56,168 nt of DNA, taken from NCBI GenBank assembly GCA_019114585.1, contig DXFE01000019.1, positions 1 through 56,168 of the forward strand, written 5' to 3'. Shown in pieces: positions 39,712-47,666 of the stretch. The position numbers and the translations under genes are program-made. A model generated the notes under the pieces. The model saw nothing but the letters and a program-made list of their open reading frames with translations. It was not told the DNA's origin and searched no databases. Source of the DNA: Gemmiger_A avium (GTDB taxonomy: Bacteria; Bacillota; Clostridia; Oscillospirales; Ruminococcaceae). Position 1 is the first letter of the stretch. Each line of letters opens with the position of its first letter.

Positions 39712-41130
39712 ATGAAAAAATCATGGGCGGCCGCTGTGGCGGCGGTCTGTCTGGCGCTGGTGCTTACCTCCGGGCCGCGGGTCCGGGCCGCAGGCGGGGT
39801 GGCCATCGACGCGGCCAATTTCCCCGATCCGGTGTTCCGGGCCTATGTGCAGACGCTGGATACCGACGGGGACGGGGAACTGAGCCAGGCTGAGCGGGAT
39901 GCCGTAACCCGGATCGATCTGCGCAACAAAGGGCTGACCAGCCTGCAGGGGATCGGCTTTTTCCCAAACCTGGAGCAGCTGCTCTGCAACACCAACTCCC
40001 TCACCGAACTGGATGTAAGCGGCAACCCGAAGCTGACCCAGCTGTTCTGCAACGAAAACCAGATCAGCACCCTGGATCTGAGCCAAAATCCGGCCCTGGT
40101 CACCCTGCACTGTTTCAGCAACCGGATCGCGGAACTGGATCTCTCCGGCAACCCGGCTCTGGTGGAACTGGCCTGCGGAGACGACGCGCTGCAGGTGCTG
40201 GATCTGCGGGATAATCCGGAACTGCGGGATCTGTCCTACCTGGGCGGACGGCTCACCACACTGGATACCTCGGGCAATCCCAAGCTGGAATATCTGTGGT
40301 GCGCTGTCACCAGTCTGGAAAGCCTGGATCTGAGCCGGAATACCGCGCTCCAGACCCTGGGCTGCGACACCAACAACCTGACCGTGCTGGACCTGACCGC
40401 CAACACCGCCCTGCAGTATGTGGAACTGCGCAACAACCGGCTGGTATCGGTGGAACTGGGCAGCACCGCCCCGGCCCAGAGCGACAACCACCAGCAAAGG
40501 CCCACCACCATCACGCTGGAACCCGGCGCGGACAGCTTTGATATGGCCACGCTGGACCCGCTGTTCAGCGCGGCGCGGGTGCAGAACCTGATCGGCGCCC
40601 GGGCCCGGGGCTCGGTGTTCAGCGGCCTGTATCCCGGCGACACGGTGCAGTACCAGTACACCTGGCCCAGCGTGTTTATCGACTGTGAGTTGCTGGTGGA
40701 GGGCCGCAACGACTGGCTGACCGGCCCCTCCATCCAGGACTGGACCGAGGGGCAGACCCCCGCCGAACCGGTGGGCACCCCGGGCTGGGGCACGCCGGAG
40801 TTTTTGTACGGCTCCTCACCGGACGGCCCCTTTACCGCCCGGAAACCCACCGCCGCCGGCCAGTGGTATCTGCTGGCCCGGGTACCGGCGGGCAACGGCT
40901 ACAACGGACTGGAAACGGTGGCGCCGTTCCGCATCCTGGCCCCCGGTGAAGCGACCCCCGCCCCCACCGCGCCACCCGATACCACCCCGTCTCCCTCGCC
41001 GGCCCCCGTCCCGCAGCCGCCGGAAAGCACGCCCCAGACCGGGGACGGCGCTTTCCCGGCGGGCTGGCTGCTGGCGGGTTCGCTGACGGTGCTGGCAGCC
41101 CTGCGCCGCCGTGCCCGCCGCCTAGGATAA
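39712..41130 (+). CDS. Secreted leucine-rich repeat protein with EF-hand-like loop and TPQTG tail
   Basis: A 472-aa surface protein. Signal peptide (about 1-26, ending RVRAA), a short domain with FPDPVFRAYVQTLDTDGDGELSQAE (a DxDxDG calcium-loop pattern), then about eight LRR units of the L..L.CN.N.L..LDLS type (about 70-250) and a beta-rich segment (about 270-420). A Pro/Thr linker precedes TPQTG, a TM and RRRARR. TPQTG-TM-Arg resembles a non-canonical sortase signal; no sortase gene is in the window. The ATG at 39712 lies 6 nt after GGGGAGG, while the ATG at 39706 overlaps that site. A GCCCGC/GCGGGC hairpin sits just before the RBS. Confidence 0.85.
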   Translation: MKKSWAAAVAAVCLALVLTSGPRVRAAGGVAIDAANFPDPVFRAYVQTLDTDGDGELSQAERDAVTRIDLRNKGLTSLQGIGFFPNLEQLLCNTNSLTELDVSGNPKLTQLFCNENQISTLDLSQNPALVTLHCFSNRIAELDLSGNPALVELACGDDALQVLDLRDNPELRDLSYLGGRLTTLDTSGNPKLEYLWCAVTSLESLDLSRNTALQTLGCDTNNLTVLDLTANTALQYVELRNNRLVSVELGSTAPAQSDNHQQRPTTITLEPGADSFDMATLDPLFSAARVQNLIGARARGSVFSGLYPGDTVQYQYTWPSVFIDCELLVEGRNDWLTGPSIQDWTEGQTPAEPVGTPGWGTPEFLYGSSPDGPFTARKPTAAGQWYLLARVPAGNGYNGLETVAPFRILAPGEATPAPTAPPDTTPSPSPAPVPQPPESTPQTGDGAFPAGWLLAGSLTVLAALRRRARRLG

Positions 41131-41149
41131 CAAAGTAACCTGTCTCCGT

Positions 41150-41188
41150 CCGGGGGCTCTGTGCATTGCGCACAGGGCCCCCGGTTTT
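41150..41188 (+). terminator. Terminator after the LRR gene
   Basis: A 15-bp stem CCGGGGGCTCTGTGC / GCACAGGGCCCCCGG with an ATTGC loop and TTTT. Confidence 0.88.
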
Positions 41189-41216
41189 GTCGCTTTTCCC
41201 CCAGGGGGGAATCTGG

Positions 41217-41222
41217 TATAAT
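41217..41222 (+). promoter_or_regulatory. Extended -10 promoter of the two-component operon
   Basis: TATAAT with upstream TGG; the -35 at 17 bp (TTTTCC) is weak. Confidence 0.5.
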
Positions 41223-41252
41223 GAAACTAATGATTGTATAAGGAGGGATCCC

Positions 41253-41927
41253 ATGGGCGCTGTAATCCTGATCGCCGAGGATGATGGGGATATCCGCGGG
41301 CTGCTGCGGCTGTATCTGGAGGGGGAGGGCTTTCGGGTGGTGGAGGCCGCCGACGGCCAGGCCGCGCTGGACCTGGCCCGCACCGAAAACCCGGATATGG
41401 CCATCCTGGACGTGATGATGCCCCAGCTGAACGGGTACGAGGTCACCCGGGCGCTGCGCCGGTACAGCGATATTCCCATCCTGATCCTGTCCGCCAAAAG
41501 CCAGGATAACGACAAGATCCTGGGGCTGAATCTGGGGGCGGACGACTATGTGGCCAAGCCTTTCAACCCGGTGGAGATCGTGGCCCGGGTCAAGGCTCAG
41601 CTGCGCCGGGCCGCCCGCACCGGCGGCGAGGTGGTGCGGGTAGGGGATCTGGCGCTGGATCTCACCGCCATGCAGCTGGAAAAGGCGGGCATGCCCATTC
41701 CGCTTACCCCGATGGAATACAAGATCCTGGCGATTCTGATGCGCTCGCCCGGGCGCATCTTTACCAAGGTGCAGCTGTACGAGGGGGCCGCCGGGGAGTA
41801 TTTTGAGGGGGACGACAACACCATAATGGTGCACATCTCCAAACTGCGGGACAAGATTGAGGACGATCCTAAAAATCCCCGCTACATCCGCACAGTAAGG
41901 GGGCTCGGGTACCGGTTTGAAAAATAA
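41253..41927 (+). CDS. OmpR/PhoB-family response regulator
   Basis: A 224-aa cytoplasmic transcription factor. The receiver domain (1-115) has the acidic pair EDDGD, phospho-acceptor Asp53 (MAILDVMMP), the Thr/Ser switch LSAK and Lys103 (YVAKPFN). The winged-helix DNA-binding domain (about 128-222) ends with RTVRGLGYRFEK. AGGAGG precedes the ATG. It overlaps the kinase gene by 11 bp, so the pair is coupled. The LRR gene just upstream is separated by a terminator and is not obviously in the operon. Confidence 0.94.
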   Translation: MGAVILIAEDDGDIRGLLRLYLEGEGFRVVEAADGQAALDLARTENPDMAILDVMMPQLNGYEVTRALRRYSDIPILILSAKSQDNDKILGLNLGADDYVAKPFNPVEIVARVKAQLRRAARTGGEVVRVGDLALDLTAMQLEKAGMPIPLTPMEYKILAILMRSPGRIFTKVQLYEGAAGEYFEGDDNTIMVHISKLRDKIEDDPKNPRYIRTVRGLGYRFEK

Positions 41928-43494
41928 ACGCGCATCCGGCAGTCTGTTCGGCTTGCTGGCCCGGCAGTACCTGCTGTTTTCGGTTACCCTGCTGGCCATT
42001 GCGGCGGTGGTGTTTGTACTGTGGGGCCTGGCCATGGCGTGGGTCTGGGCCCCGGCGGACTGGGACTCCCTGCTGGCGGACCCGGCGCTGGAGCAGGGCC
42101 AGTATGACCGCCTGCACCACTATCTGAACAAAGAGAGCGGTTTTGCCGTATACGACCCGGCGGGCAGCCTGGTCTACGCCGCCGGGGAAGGCTTTGATAC
42201 AGTACTAACCGCATCCCAGGCGGCCTGTGTGCCCCTGTGGGAGGCGCCGTCTCTGGTGGACGTGTATCCCCTGAACGACCGGGGGGAGGGCATGCGGTAT
42301 CTTCTGGTATATCACGACATGCAGGCCCAGGACGGTACCGAGCAGACGCGCGTTGCGGTGCTGGATGAAGAGTACCGGGTGGTGCTGGGCGGCCTGGAGG
42401 ACGGCAAAACCGCCTATACTTCCGAGGAATACGCCTACCTGACCGGCAGCCGCTTTGCGGACAGCTATCTGTACCGGGCGCAGCTGGCGGACGGACGAAC
42501 CCTGCTGCTGCGGGAGGGCATCCCCAGCGAAACGGCCTATCAGCAGGCTTTCCGGCGCAGCGGCCGGGTCTGGCTGCTGTTTGTGCCGCTGTATCTGGCG
42601 GTGGCCGGCCTGTTTATCTGGCACCTGCGCCGGCGCATCGCCCGCCCGCTGCAGACCCTGAATACGGCCCTGGAGGCGCAGGCCGCCGGGCGGAACGTGC
42701 GGGCCGGGGACTGCGGCGGCCCCTGGGAGATCCGCCGCATCGGGGAAAGCCTGGACCGGTACGCCGACCTGCTGGCCGCCAGTGAGGCCGAGCGCCGCCG
42801 CCTGGATGAGGGCCGGCAGAAGCTGATCGCCGACATTTCCCACGACATCAAGACACCGGTGACGGTGATCTCCGGCACCATCGACGCCATCTGCGACGGC
42901 AAGGTGCCCCCCGAAGAACAGGAGCGGTATCTGCGGATGATCCAGCGCAAGGCGGCATCCCTGGCCGAACTGGCGGGGGCGTTCCACGAGTACAGCAAGG
43001 TGGAGCATCCCCGGTTTGTGCTGCATCTGCGGCGGGTGGATCTGTGCGAATTTTTGCGCGCCTTTCTGGCCGCCCGGTATGACGAGATCGATCTGGCGGG
43101 CTTTTCGCTGGAGCCGGACATCCCGGAAACCCCTGCCTGGTGCCAGGTGGATGAGCTGCAGCTGAGCCGGGCACTGGACAACCTGCTGGCCAACGCACTG
43201 CGGTACAACCGGCTGGGCACCGCGCTCTATGTGGAGCTGGAAACCGGCCCCAAAGCCGCCACCATCCGGATCGCGGACAACGGCGACGGCATCCCGCCGG
43301 AACGCCGCAGCCGCATCTTTGAACCCTTTGTCACCGGCAGCGACTCCCGCACCGGCGGCGGCAGCGGGCTGGGGCTGTCCATCACCCGCCGCATTGTGGA
43401 AAAGCACGGCGGCACCATCGCCCTGAATCCCCGCCCGGCCCCCGGCCGCAGCACCGAATTTGTGCTGACCCTGCCGCTGGATAAAGAAGCCTGA
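41917..43494 (+). CDS. Membrane sensor histidine kinase
   Basis: A 525-aa protein: TM1 (about 20-44), an extracytoplasmic sensor of about 165 residues, TM2 (about 217-237), then HAMP-like and dimerisation regions. The H-box is IADISHDIKTPV, with phospho-acceptor His309; N box DNLLANALRYN, G1 IADNGDGIP, F box IFEPF and G2 GGGSGLGLSI follow. It phosphorylates the response regulator encoded just upstream. The start is a TTG at 41917 inside the end of that gene, with AAGGGGG about 15 nt upstream. The signal is unknown. A perfect hairpin follows the stop. Confidence 0.92.
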   Translation: MKNKRASGSLFGLLARQYLLFSVTLLAIAAVVFVLWGLAMAWVWAPADWDSLLADPALEQGQYDRLHHYLNKESGFAVYDPAGSLVYAAGEGFDTVLTASQAACVPLWEAPSLVDVYPLNDRGEGMRYLLVYHDMQAQDGTEQTRVAVLDEEYRVVLGGLEDGKTAYTSEEYAYLTGSRFADSYLYRAQLADGRTLLLREGIPSETAYQQAFRRSGRVWLLFVPLYLAVAGLFIWHLRRRIARPLQTLNTALEAQAAGRNVRAGDCGGPWEIRRIGESLDRYADLLAASEAERRRLDEGRQKLIADISHDIKTPVTVISGTIDAICDGKVPPEEQERYLRMIQRKAASLAELAGAFHEYSKVEHPRFVLHLRRVDLCEFLRAFLAARYDEIDLAGFSLEPDIPETPAWCQVDELQLSRALDNLLANALRYNRLGTALYVELETGPKAATIRIADNGDGIPPERRSRIFEPFVTGSDSRTGGGSGLGLSITRRIVEKHGGTIALNPRPAPGRSTEFVLTLPLDKEA

Positions 43495-43505
43495 ATACAA
43501 CAAAC

Positions 43506-43541
43506 ACAGACGCGCTTGCCTGGCAGGGCAAGCGCGTCTGT
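43506..43541. terminator. Hairpin after the histidine kinase gene
   Basis: Perfect 15-bp stem ACAGACGCGCTTGCC / GGCAAGCGCGTCTGT with a TGGCAG loop. There is no T-run, so it is a less certain terminator. The rest of 43542-43699 is purine-rich with a small CCCGG/CCGGG hairpin and no gene. Confidence 0.6.
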
Positions 43542-43699
43542 ACTGTGTATGCCCGGCGAGGGAACCGGGCGATGTATGTGAAAAGAACCGGCGGGCGGGG
43601 GGGAGAGGGAACCGATCCGGGGCGAGAGGAGATGCCCCGGCCGGACAGCCGCCGTGAGGGAGGAGGCGGCAAACGCCCGCGCGGCCCTTTCAGCAAAGG

Positions 43700-45040
43700 T
43701 CAGTCGCTCTTGATGGCTTCCAGAGCGGGGATGCGCACCGCCTTGTCGGCCGGGTAGTAGCCGGAGCCAAGGCCGATGAGCACCGAGAATACGATGGCAA
43801 AGAGCAGCAGCCAGGGCGGGGTCACGCAGACCCGGGTGGCCCCCTCGCCGCCCAGTATCGCCAGCCGGAAGTTTTCCGGCGAGGGGCCGCCCATGGCCGC
43901 CAGATTGGCCACCAGCGCCGCGATGCAGCTGATCACACAGCTGACCACCCCGCCCATCAGGCCGATCACGCCGGCCTCGGCCAGAAACAGCTGGCGGATA
44001 TCCCGCACATAGCAGCCCAGGGCCTTCATCACGCCGATCTCCTTGGTGCGTTCCGAAATGGACATGATCATGGTGTTGGTGATGCCGATGGCGGCCACCA
44101 CCAGCGAGATCGCGCCCAGCCCGCCCAGCATCATCTGCTTCTGCCGGGCTTCCTTTTCCATGGGCTGGCGGATGCTTTCCATGGACTCGGTGGCGCAGCC
44201 CAACGCCTTGATCTGCTTTTCCAGCTCGGCCACCTGGTTGATGCTGGTGGCCTTGACCAGGATGGACTGGTAGGGGGATGCCCCTTTCTTTACGGTATGC
44301 AGCTTTTCCGCCAGAGCTTTCAGATCCTTCAGATCCAGCAGGATGCCCTCGCTGGTCTCGTTGCCTTTGGAGTAGTCCTCCTTGGTGATGCCCACAGGGT
44401 TCAGCACCAGGGTGGCTTTGTACTCCCCGTTTTCCAGTTCCAGGGTCAGTTTTTCCTTCATCGGGTCAAAATAGGCGGGAGGCGGGTCGGCCAGCTGGCC
44501 GTTGTCGTCCCAGCCGCCGCTCCACCGGTCCACCGTGTTGGCCCCCTCGGGGCGCAGGGTGTCCCGAAAGTTATAGGCGGCGTACTGGCCCAGGATCACA
44601 TCCCCGGAATGGGAGATGTTCTCCCCTTCGGTCAGCCGGAATCCCATCGGTTCCAGCGCGGAGGTATCCAGCCCCGCTATCGGAACCCAGTCGGCCACAT
44701 ACCGCTTGGACGACCCGGCGTACAGCCGTATGGTGTCCACATTCAGGCTCTGACGGGGCATCACGGCCTCAGCGCCTTTCAGGCCTTTCAGCCGTTTGAC
44801 CAGCGCGTCGTCCAGCTTCACCTTGCCGCGCCCGCCCTGAGGCGCGGTCACGGTGATGATGGTCAGATCGCCCAGCTGGCTCAGCAGCTTGTCCTGGGCT
44901 TCTTTCATGCCGATGCCCAGCGACACCATGATCACGATGGAACAGCCGCCGATCACCACCCCCAACACCGTGAGAAAGGTGCGGGAACGCTTGCGCAGCA
45001 GATTCTGCAGGCACAGGCGGAACAGGTCCTGTTTGCGCAT
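43700..45040 (-). CDS. FtsX/MacB-type ABC transporter permease
   Basis: A 446-aa protein. TM1 follows a basic start (RKRSRTFLTVLGVVIGGCSIVIMVSLGIGM), then a large extracytoplasmic domain of about 230 residues and three C-terminal TMs. MISERTKEIGVMKALGCYVRDI in the last third is the coupling-helix motif of the MacB/FtsX family. It should act with the ATPase encoded two genes upstream and is not likely to carry solutes through the membrane; this class transmits force to periplasmic or surface partners. It begins 3 bp after the CARDB-like gene, whose last codons hold its RBS. Confidence 0.9.
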   Translation of the reverse strand: MRKQDLFRLCLQNLLRKRSRTFLTVLGVVIGGCSIVIMVSLGIGMKEAQDKLLSQLGDLTIITVTAPQGGRGKVKLDDALVKRLKGLKGAEAVMPRQSLNVDTIRLYAGSSKRYVADWVPIAGLDTSALEPMGFRLTEGENISHSGDVILGQYAAYNFRDTLRPEGANTVDRWSGGWDDNGQLADPPPAYFDPMKEKLTLELENGEYKATLVLNPVGITKEDYSKGNETSEGILLDLKDLKALAEKLHTVKKGASPYQSILVKATSINQVAELEKQIKALGCATESMESIRQPMEKEARQKQMMLGGLGAISLVVAAIGITNTMIMSISERTKEIGVMKALGCYVRDIRQLFLAEAGVIGLMGGVVSCVISCIAALVANLAAMGGPSPENFRLAILGGEGATRVCVTPPWLLLFAIVFSVLIGLGSGYYPADKAVRIPALEAIKSD

Positions 45041-45043
45041 GGA

Positions 45044-46807
45044 TCATTCCTCCCCGCCGGCGCCGGTATCCGGACCATCCGGCTGCCAGTTCCAGCTTTC
45101 GCCGCCCAGCGCGGCCGCCTCGGCCTTGCGCTTGCGCAGCCGCAGAAGCAGCACCACTCCGGCCGCGATCGCCGCCAGCGCAATGGGGATCGCGGGCAGC
45201 CAGCCGGGCAGACCCGGCTGCTCTTCGGGCAGATCTTCGGAAAAGTCGATCTCAGGGGCGGCTTCCTCCACCTGCAGCGTCAGCGGAAACTCCTTGGTCT
45301 GGGCCTGCATGTCGGAATCTTCATAGGTGATCTTGACAGTCAGTTTCAGTTCGCCGGCCTGCTCCGGGGTAAAGGCGAACCCGATGTTGCCGGAGGAACC
45401 GGCGGCTACGTTGCCCAGGTACTGCACGCTGGCGGGGGATTCAAAACCCTCGCCCACCAGGCTGGCCTCCAGGTTGCCGATGTCCGCCCGGCCCTTGTTC
45501 ACATAGGACAGGGTGATCTCGCTCTCGGAACCGGCCTGGGGCATGCCCGCGGATACCGGCGCGTTGATCTGGAACCGGTCCGGCTGGGAAACCGGCACCG
45601 ACAGGCGGATATCCGCCGTTACCGGGGTGCGCTTGCCGTTGTCCACATATTCGTACTTGAAGTTTACCATGATGCCCTGGGCGCCGCTTTTGCAGGTGGG
45701 TACCGCCTGCATGGGCAGCTGCTGGGTCTGGGTCTTGCCGGGAGCCAGATCCTTGTAATGGGCGGTGTTGGTGCCGCCGCTTACGGTGAAACACTCACCG
45801 CCGTCCACCGTGGCCACAATGTTTTCCACCCGGGTGCTGCCGGTGTTTTCAAAGGTGAAGGACAGCGGGAAATCCCCGCCCGCCTGTACCGGCTTTCCGC
45901 CGTAGTCAAACTTGCTCACCACGATGTTGGGTACCGGCGTGTCCGCCGAGGTGGAGGACGCAGCCGCCTTGGCAGGGATGTTTACCTTATCCCCGGCGCT
46001 GCCCGCGGTGGGGGTGCCCGCGCTGGTGTAGGTGAACCGCAGATCCACGCTCAGGCTCTGGGCGGCGGAGGCGATCTCCTTGGCGCCCTGCAGCTGCACC
46101 TTGATGGTGCTGGTCTTGCCCGGGGCAATGTCCGGCACCGGGAAGGTGGAACTGGCGTTCAGCAGGCTCAGCCCCTCGGAGGGGGCCACGGTGGCCGCCG
46201 CGCCGGTCACCGCCACCGAACCGGTGTTTTTAAAGGTGATGTCCAGATTAAACACTTCGTTCGGAGAGATGGGGCTGGAGATGTCCGAGCGGCCGATCAG
46301 CACCAGCGGGGCCGAGGCGGCGGGCCGTCCGGCCACCGGGATGGTCAGCCGGTCGTTGGATACGCCGTTCTGGGCAGTGGGGTCTTCGCCGTAGGTGTAG
46401 CGCAGTTCCACGCCCAGGGTCTGGGCACCGGAGGCGGTGTCCGCCGCCCGCACCTTTACCTTGACGGTGCCGGTGCCGCTGCCGGGGATATCCTCCAGCA
46501 GAAAGCTGGACGCCCCGCCGGACAGGCTGATGCCCTCAGAGGGGCTAAAAGCCGCCACCGGCTTGTGCAGGGTAGCGTCCCCCAGGTTGCGGAAAGAAAC
46601 CGTGATCTCGGTCTCCTGCCCGGCGGGCAGATCGGACATATCGCTGCGGGAGATCAACACTCCGGGCAGCACCGACGCATCCGCCGCGGCGGGCGGGGGG
46701 GATACCGTTGTGGGTTCGCTGTCGGCCAGTGCGGCCATGGGCAGGGCGGTCAGCGCCAGCACCGCCGCCAGAGCGGCCGTTGTACGCCGCAGAGCAGATC
46801 GTTTCAT
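45044..46807 (-). CDS. Exported CARDB/COG1361-like repeat protein, C-terminal membrane anchor
   Basis: A 587-aa protein with signal peptide (about 1-29, LTALPMAALA), four Ig-like repeats of about 110-120 residues (starting near PGVLISRSD, PLVLIGRSD, PNIVVSKFD and DRFQINAPV) and one C-terminal TM (about 537-557) with a basic tail. Each repeat has (V/I)F.N.G (for example TVSFRNLGD, DITFKNTGS, SFTFENTGS), a CARDB-like cell-adhesion fold signature. It lies between the ATPase and permease genes with a 4-bp overlap (ATGA) to the ATPase. It may occupy the place of a MacA-type adaptor (inference). No catalytic motif was seen. Confidence 0.82.
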   Translation of the reverse strand: MKRSALRRTTAALAAVLALTALPMAALADSEPTTVSPPPAAADASVLPGVLISRSDMSDLPAGQETEITVSFRNLGDATLHKPVAAFSPSEGISLSGGASSFLLEDIPGSGTGTVKVKVRAADTASGAQTLGVELRYTYGEDPTAQNGVSNDRLTIPVAGRPAASAPLVLIGRSDISSPISPNEVFNLDITFKNTGSVAVTGAAATVAPSEGLSLLNASSTFPVPDIAPGKTSTIKVQLQGAKEIASAAQSLSVDLRFTYTSAGTPTAGSAGDKVNIPAKAAASSTSADTPVPNIVVSKFDYGGKPVQAGGDFPLSFTFENTGSTRVENIVATVDGGECFTVSGGTNTAHYKDLAPGKTQTQQLPMQAVPTCKSGAQGIMVNFKYEYVDNGKRTPVTADIRLSVPVSQPDRFQINAPVSAGMPQAGSESEITLSYVNKGRADIGNLEASLVGEGFESPASVQYLGNVAAGSSGNIGFAFTPEQAGELKLTVKITYEDSDMQAQTKEFPLTLQVEEAAPEIDFSEDLPEEQPGLPGWLPAIPIALAAIAAGVVLLLRLRKRKAEAAALGGESWNWQPDGPDTGAGGEE

Positions 46808-47529
46808 GTCAGTTCTCTCCTTTTCGTTGTCTCATCCCGCACGATCTCCCCGTCGATCAGGGTTACAATGCGGTCGGCGTATTGGGCCATCTCCGGGTCG
46901 TGGGTGACCAGTACGATGGTCTGGTGAAAATCCCGCGCAAAGCCGCAGATCATCTCCATGACCTCCACGGTGGTTTTGGAATCCAGGTTGCCGGTGGGCT
47001 CATCCGCGAACACCACATCCGGCCTTGCCAGAAACGCCCGGGCGATACCCGCCCGCTGCTGCTGGCCGCCGGACATCTGGGCCGGATAGTGGTCCAGCCG
47101 GTGGGCCAGTCCCACCCGTTTCAGCATCTCCCGGGCGGCGGCGTCCCGCTGGGCCGGGGGCACGCCCCGGAACAGCAGCGGCATGGCCACGTTTTCGGTG
47201 GCGGTCAGCCCCGGCAGCAGGTTGTAGGCCTGGAATACAAACCCCAGATGCCGCTGCCGGAAGGCGGCCAGCTGTTCCTCGCTCATGCGGGATACCGGCG
47301 CGCCGCCGATCCGCACCTCGCCCCGGGTGGGCTTTTCCATCCCGGCCAGCTGGTTGAGCAGGGTGCTTTTTCCGGAACCGGAAGTTCCGAAGATGCAGCA
47401 GATCTCCCCCCGCATGATGGTCAGGTTGATGTTTTTGAGGGCCACCACCGTTTCGTCCCCCAGGGGGTATTCCTTGCGCAGACCCCGTACCTCGATAATG
47501 GGCCGGGTGCGCGGCGTTGGTTCGGTCAT
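46804..47529 (-). CDS. LolD/MacB-type ABC transporter ATP-binding protein
   Basis: A 241-aa ATPase: Walker A GTSGSGKST, Q-loop FVFQAYNLLPGLTATENV, signature SGGQQQRAGIARA, Walker B VVFADEPTGNLD and the H-loop THDP. It is the LolD/FtsE/MacB subgroup, which works with FtsX-type permeases such as the one encoded downstream. The ATG at 47529 follows AAGGGAGG; the longer frame to 47730 has no support. A minus-strand TATACT near 47556-47561 is a possible -10. First of three genes. Confidence 0.92.
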   Translation of the reverse strand: MTEPTPRTRPIIEVRGLRKEYPLGDETVVALKNINLTIMRGEICCIFGTSGSGKSTLLNQLAGMEKPTRGEVRIGGAPVSRMSEEQLAAFRQRHLGFVFQAYNLLPGLTATENVAMPLLFRGVPPAQRDAAAREMLKRVGLAHRLDHYPAQMSGGQQQRAGIARAFLARPDVVFADEPTGNLDSKTTVEVMEMICGFARDFHQTIVLVTHDPEMAQYADRIVTLIDGEIVRDETTKRRELT

Positions 47530-47623
47530 CCCGTCCGCCTCCCTTCTGGCCCTTAGTATACCGGCCCTTTCTTTCGCCTGCCTTTGCGCTTCCTTACGAT
47601 TTGTTAAGGTTCGCGGAAAGGTA

Positions 47624-47657
47624 CAAAAATGCCCCGGCGGGAATCCCGCCGGGGCAT
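47624..47657 (-). terminator. Terminator after the M56 peptidase gene
   Basis: ATGCCCCGGCGGG / CCCGCCGGGGCAT, 13-bp arms with an AAT loop; TTTTT follows on the minus strand. Confidence 0.9.
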
Positions 47658-47666
47658 TGCGTGTTT

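Noticed and set aside
43545..43757. Small plus-strand frame downstream of the kinase
   Set aside because: Arg/Gly-rich translation of a purine-rich gap, overlapping the 3' end of the FtsX gene; no good ribosome site or conservation evidence.
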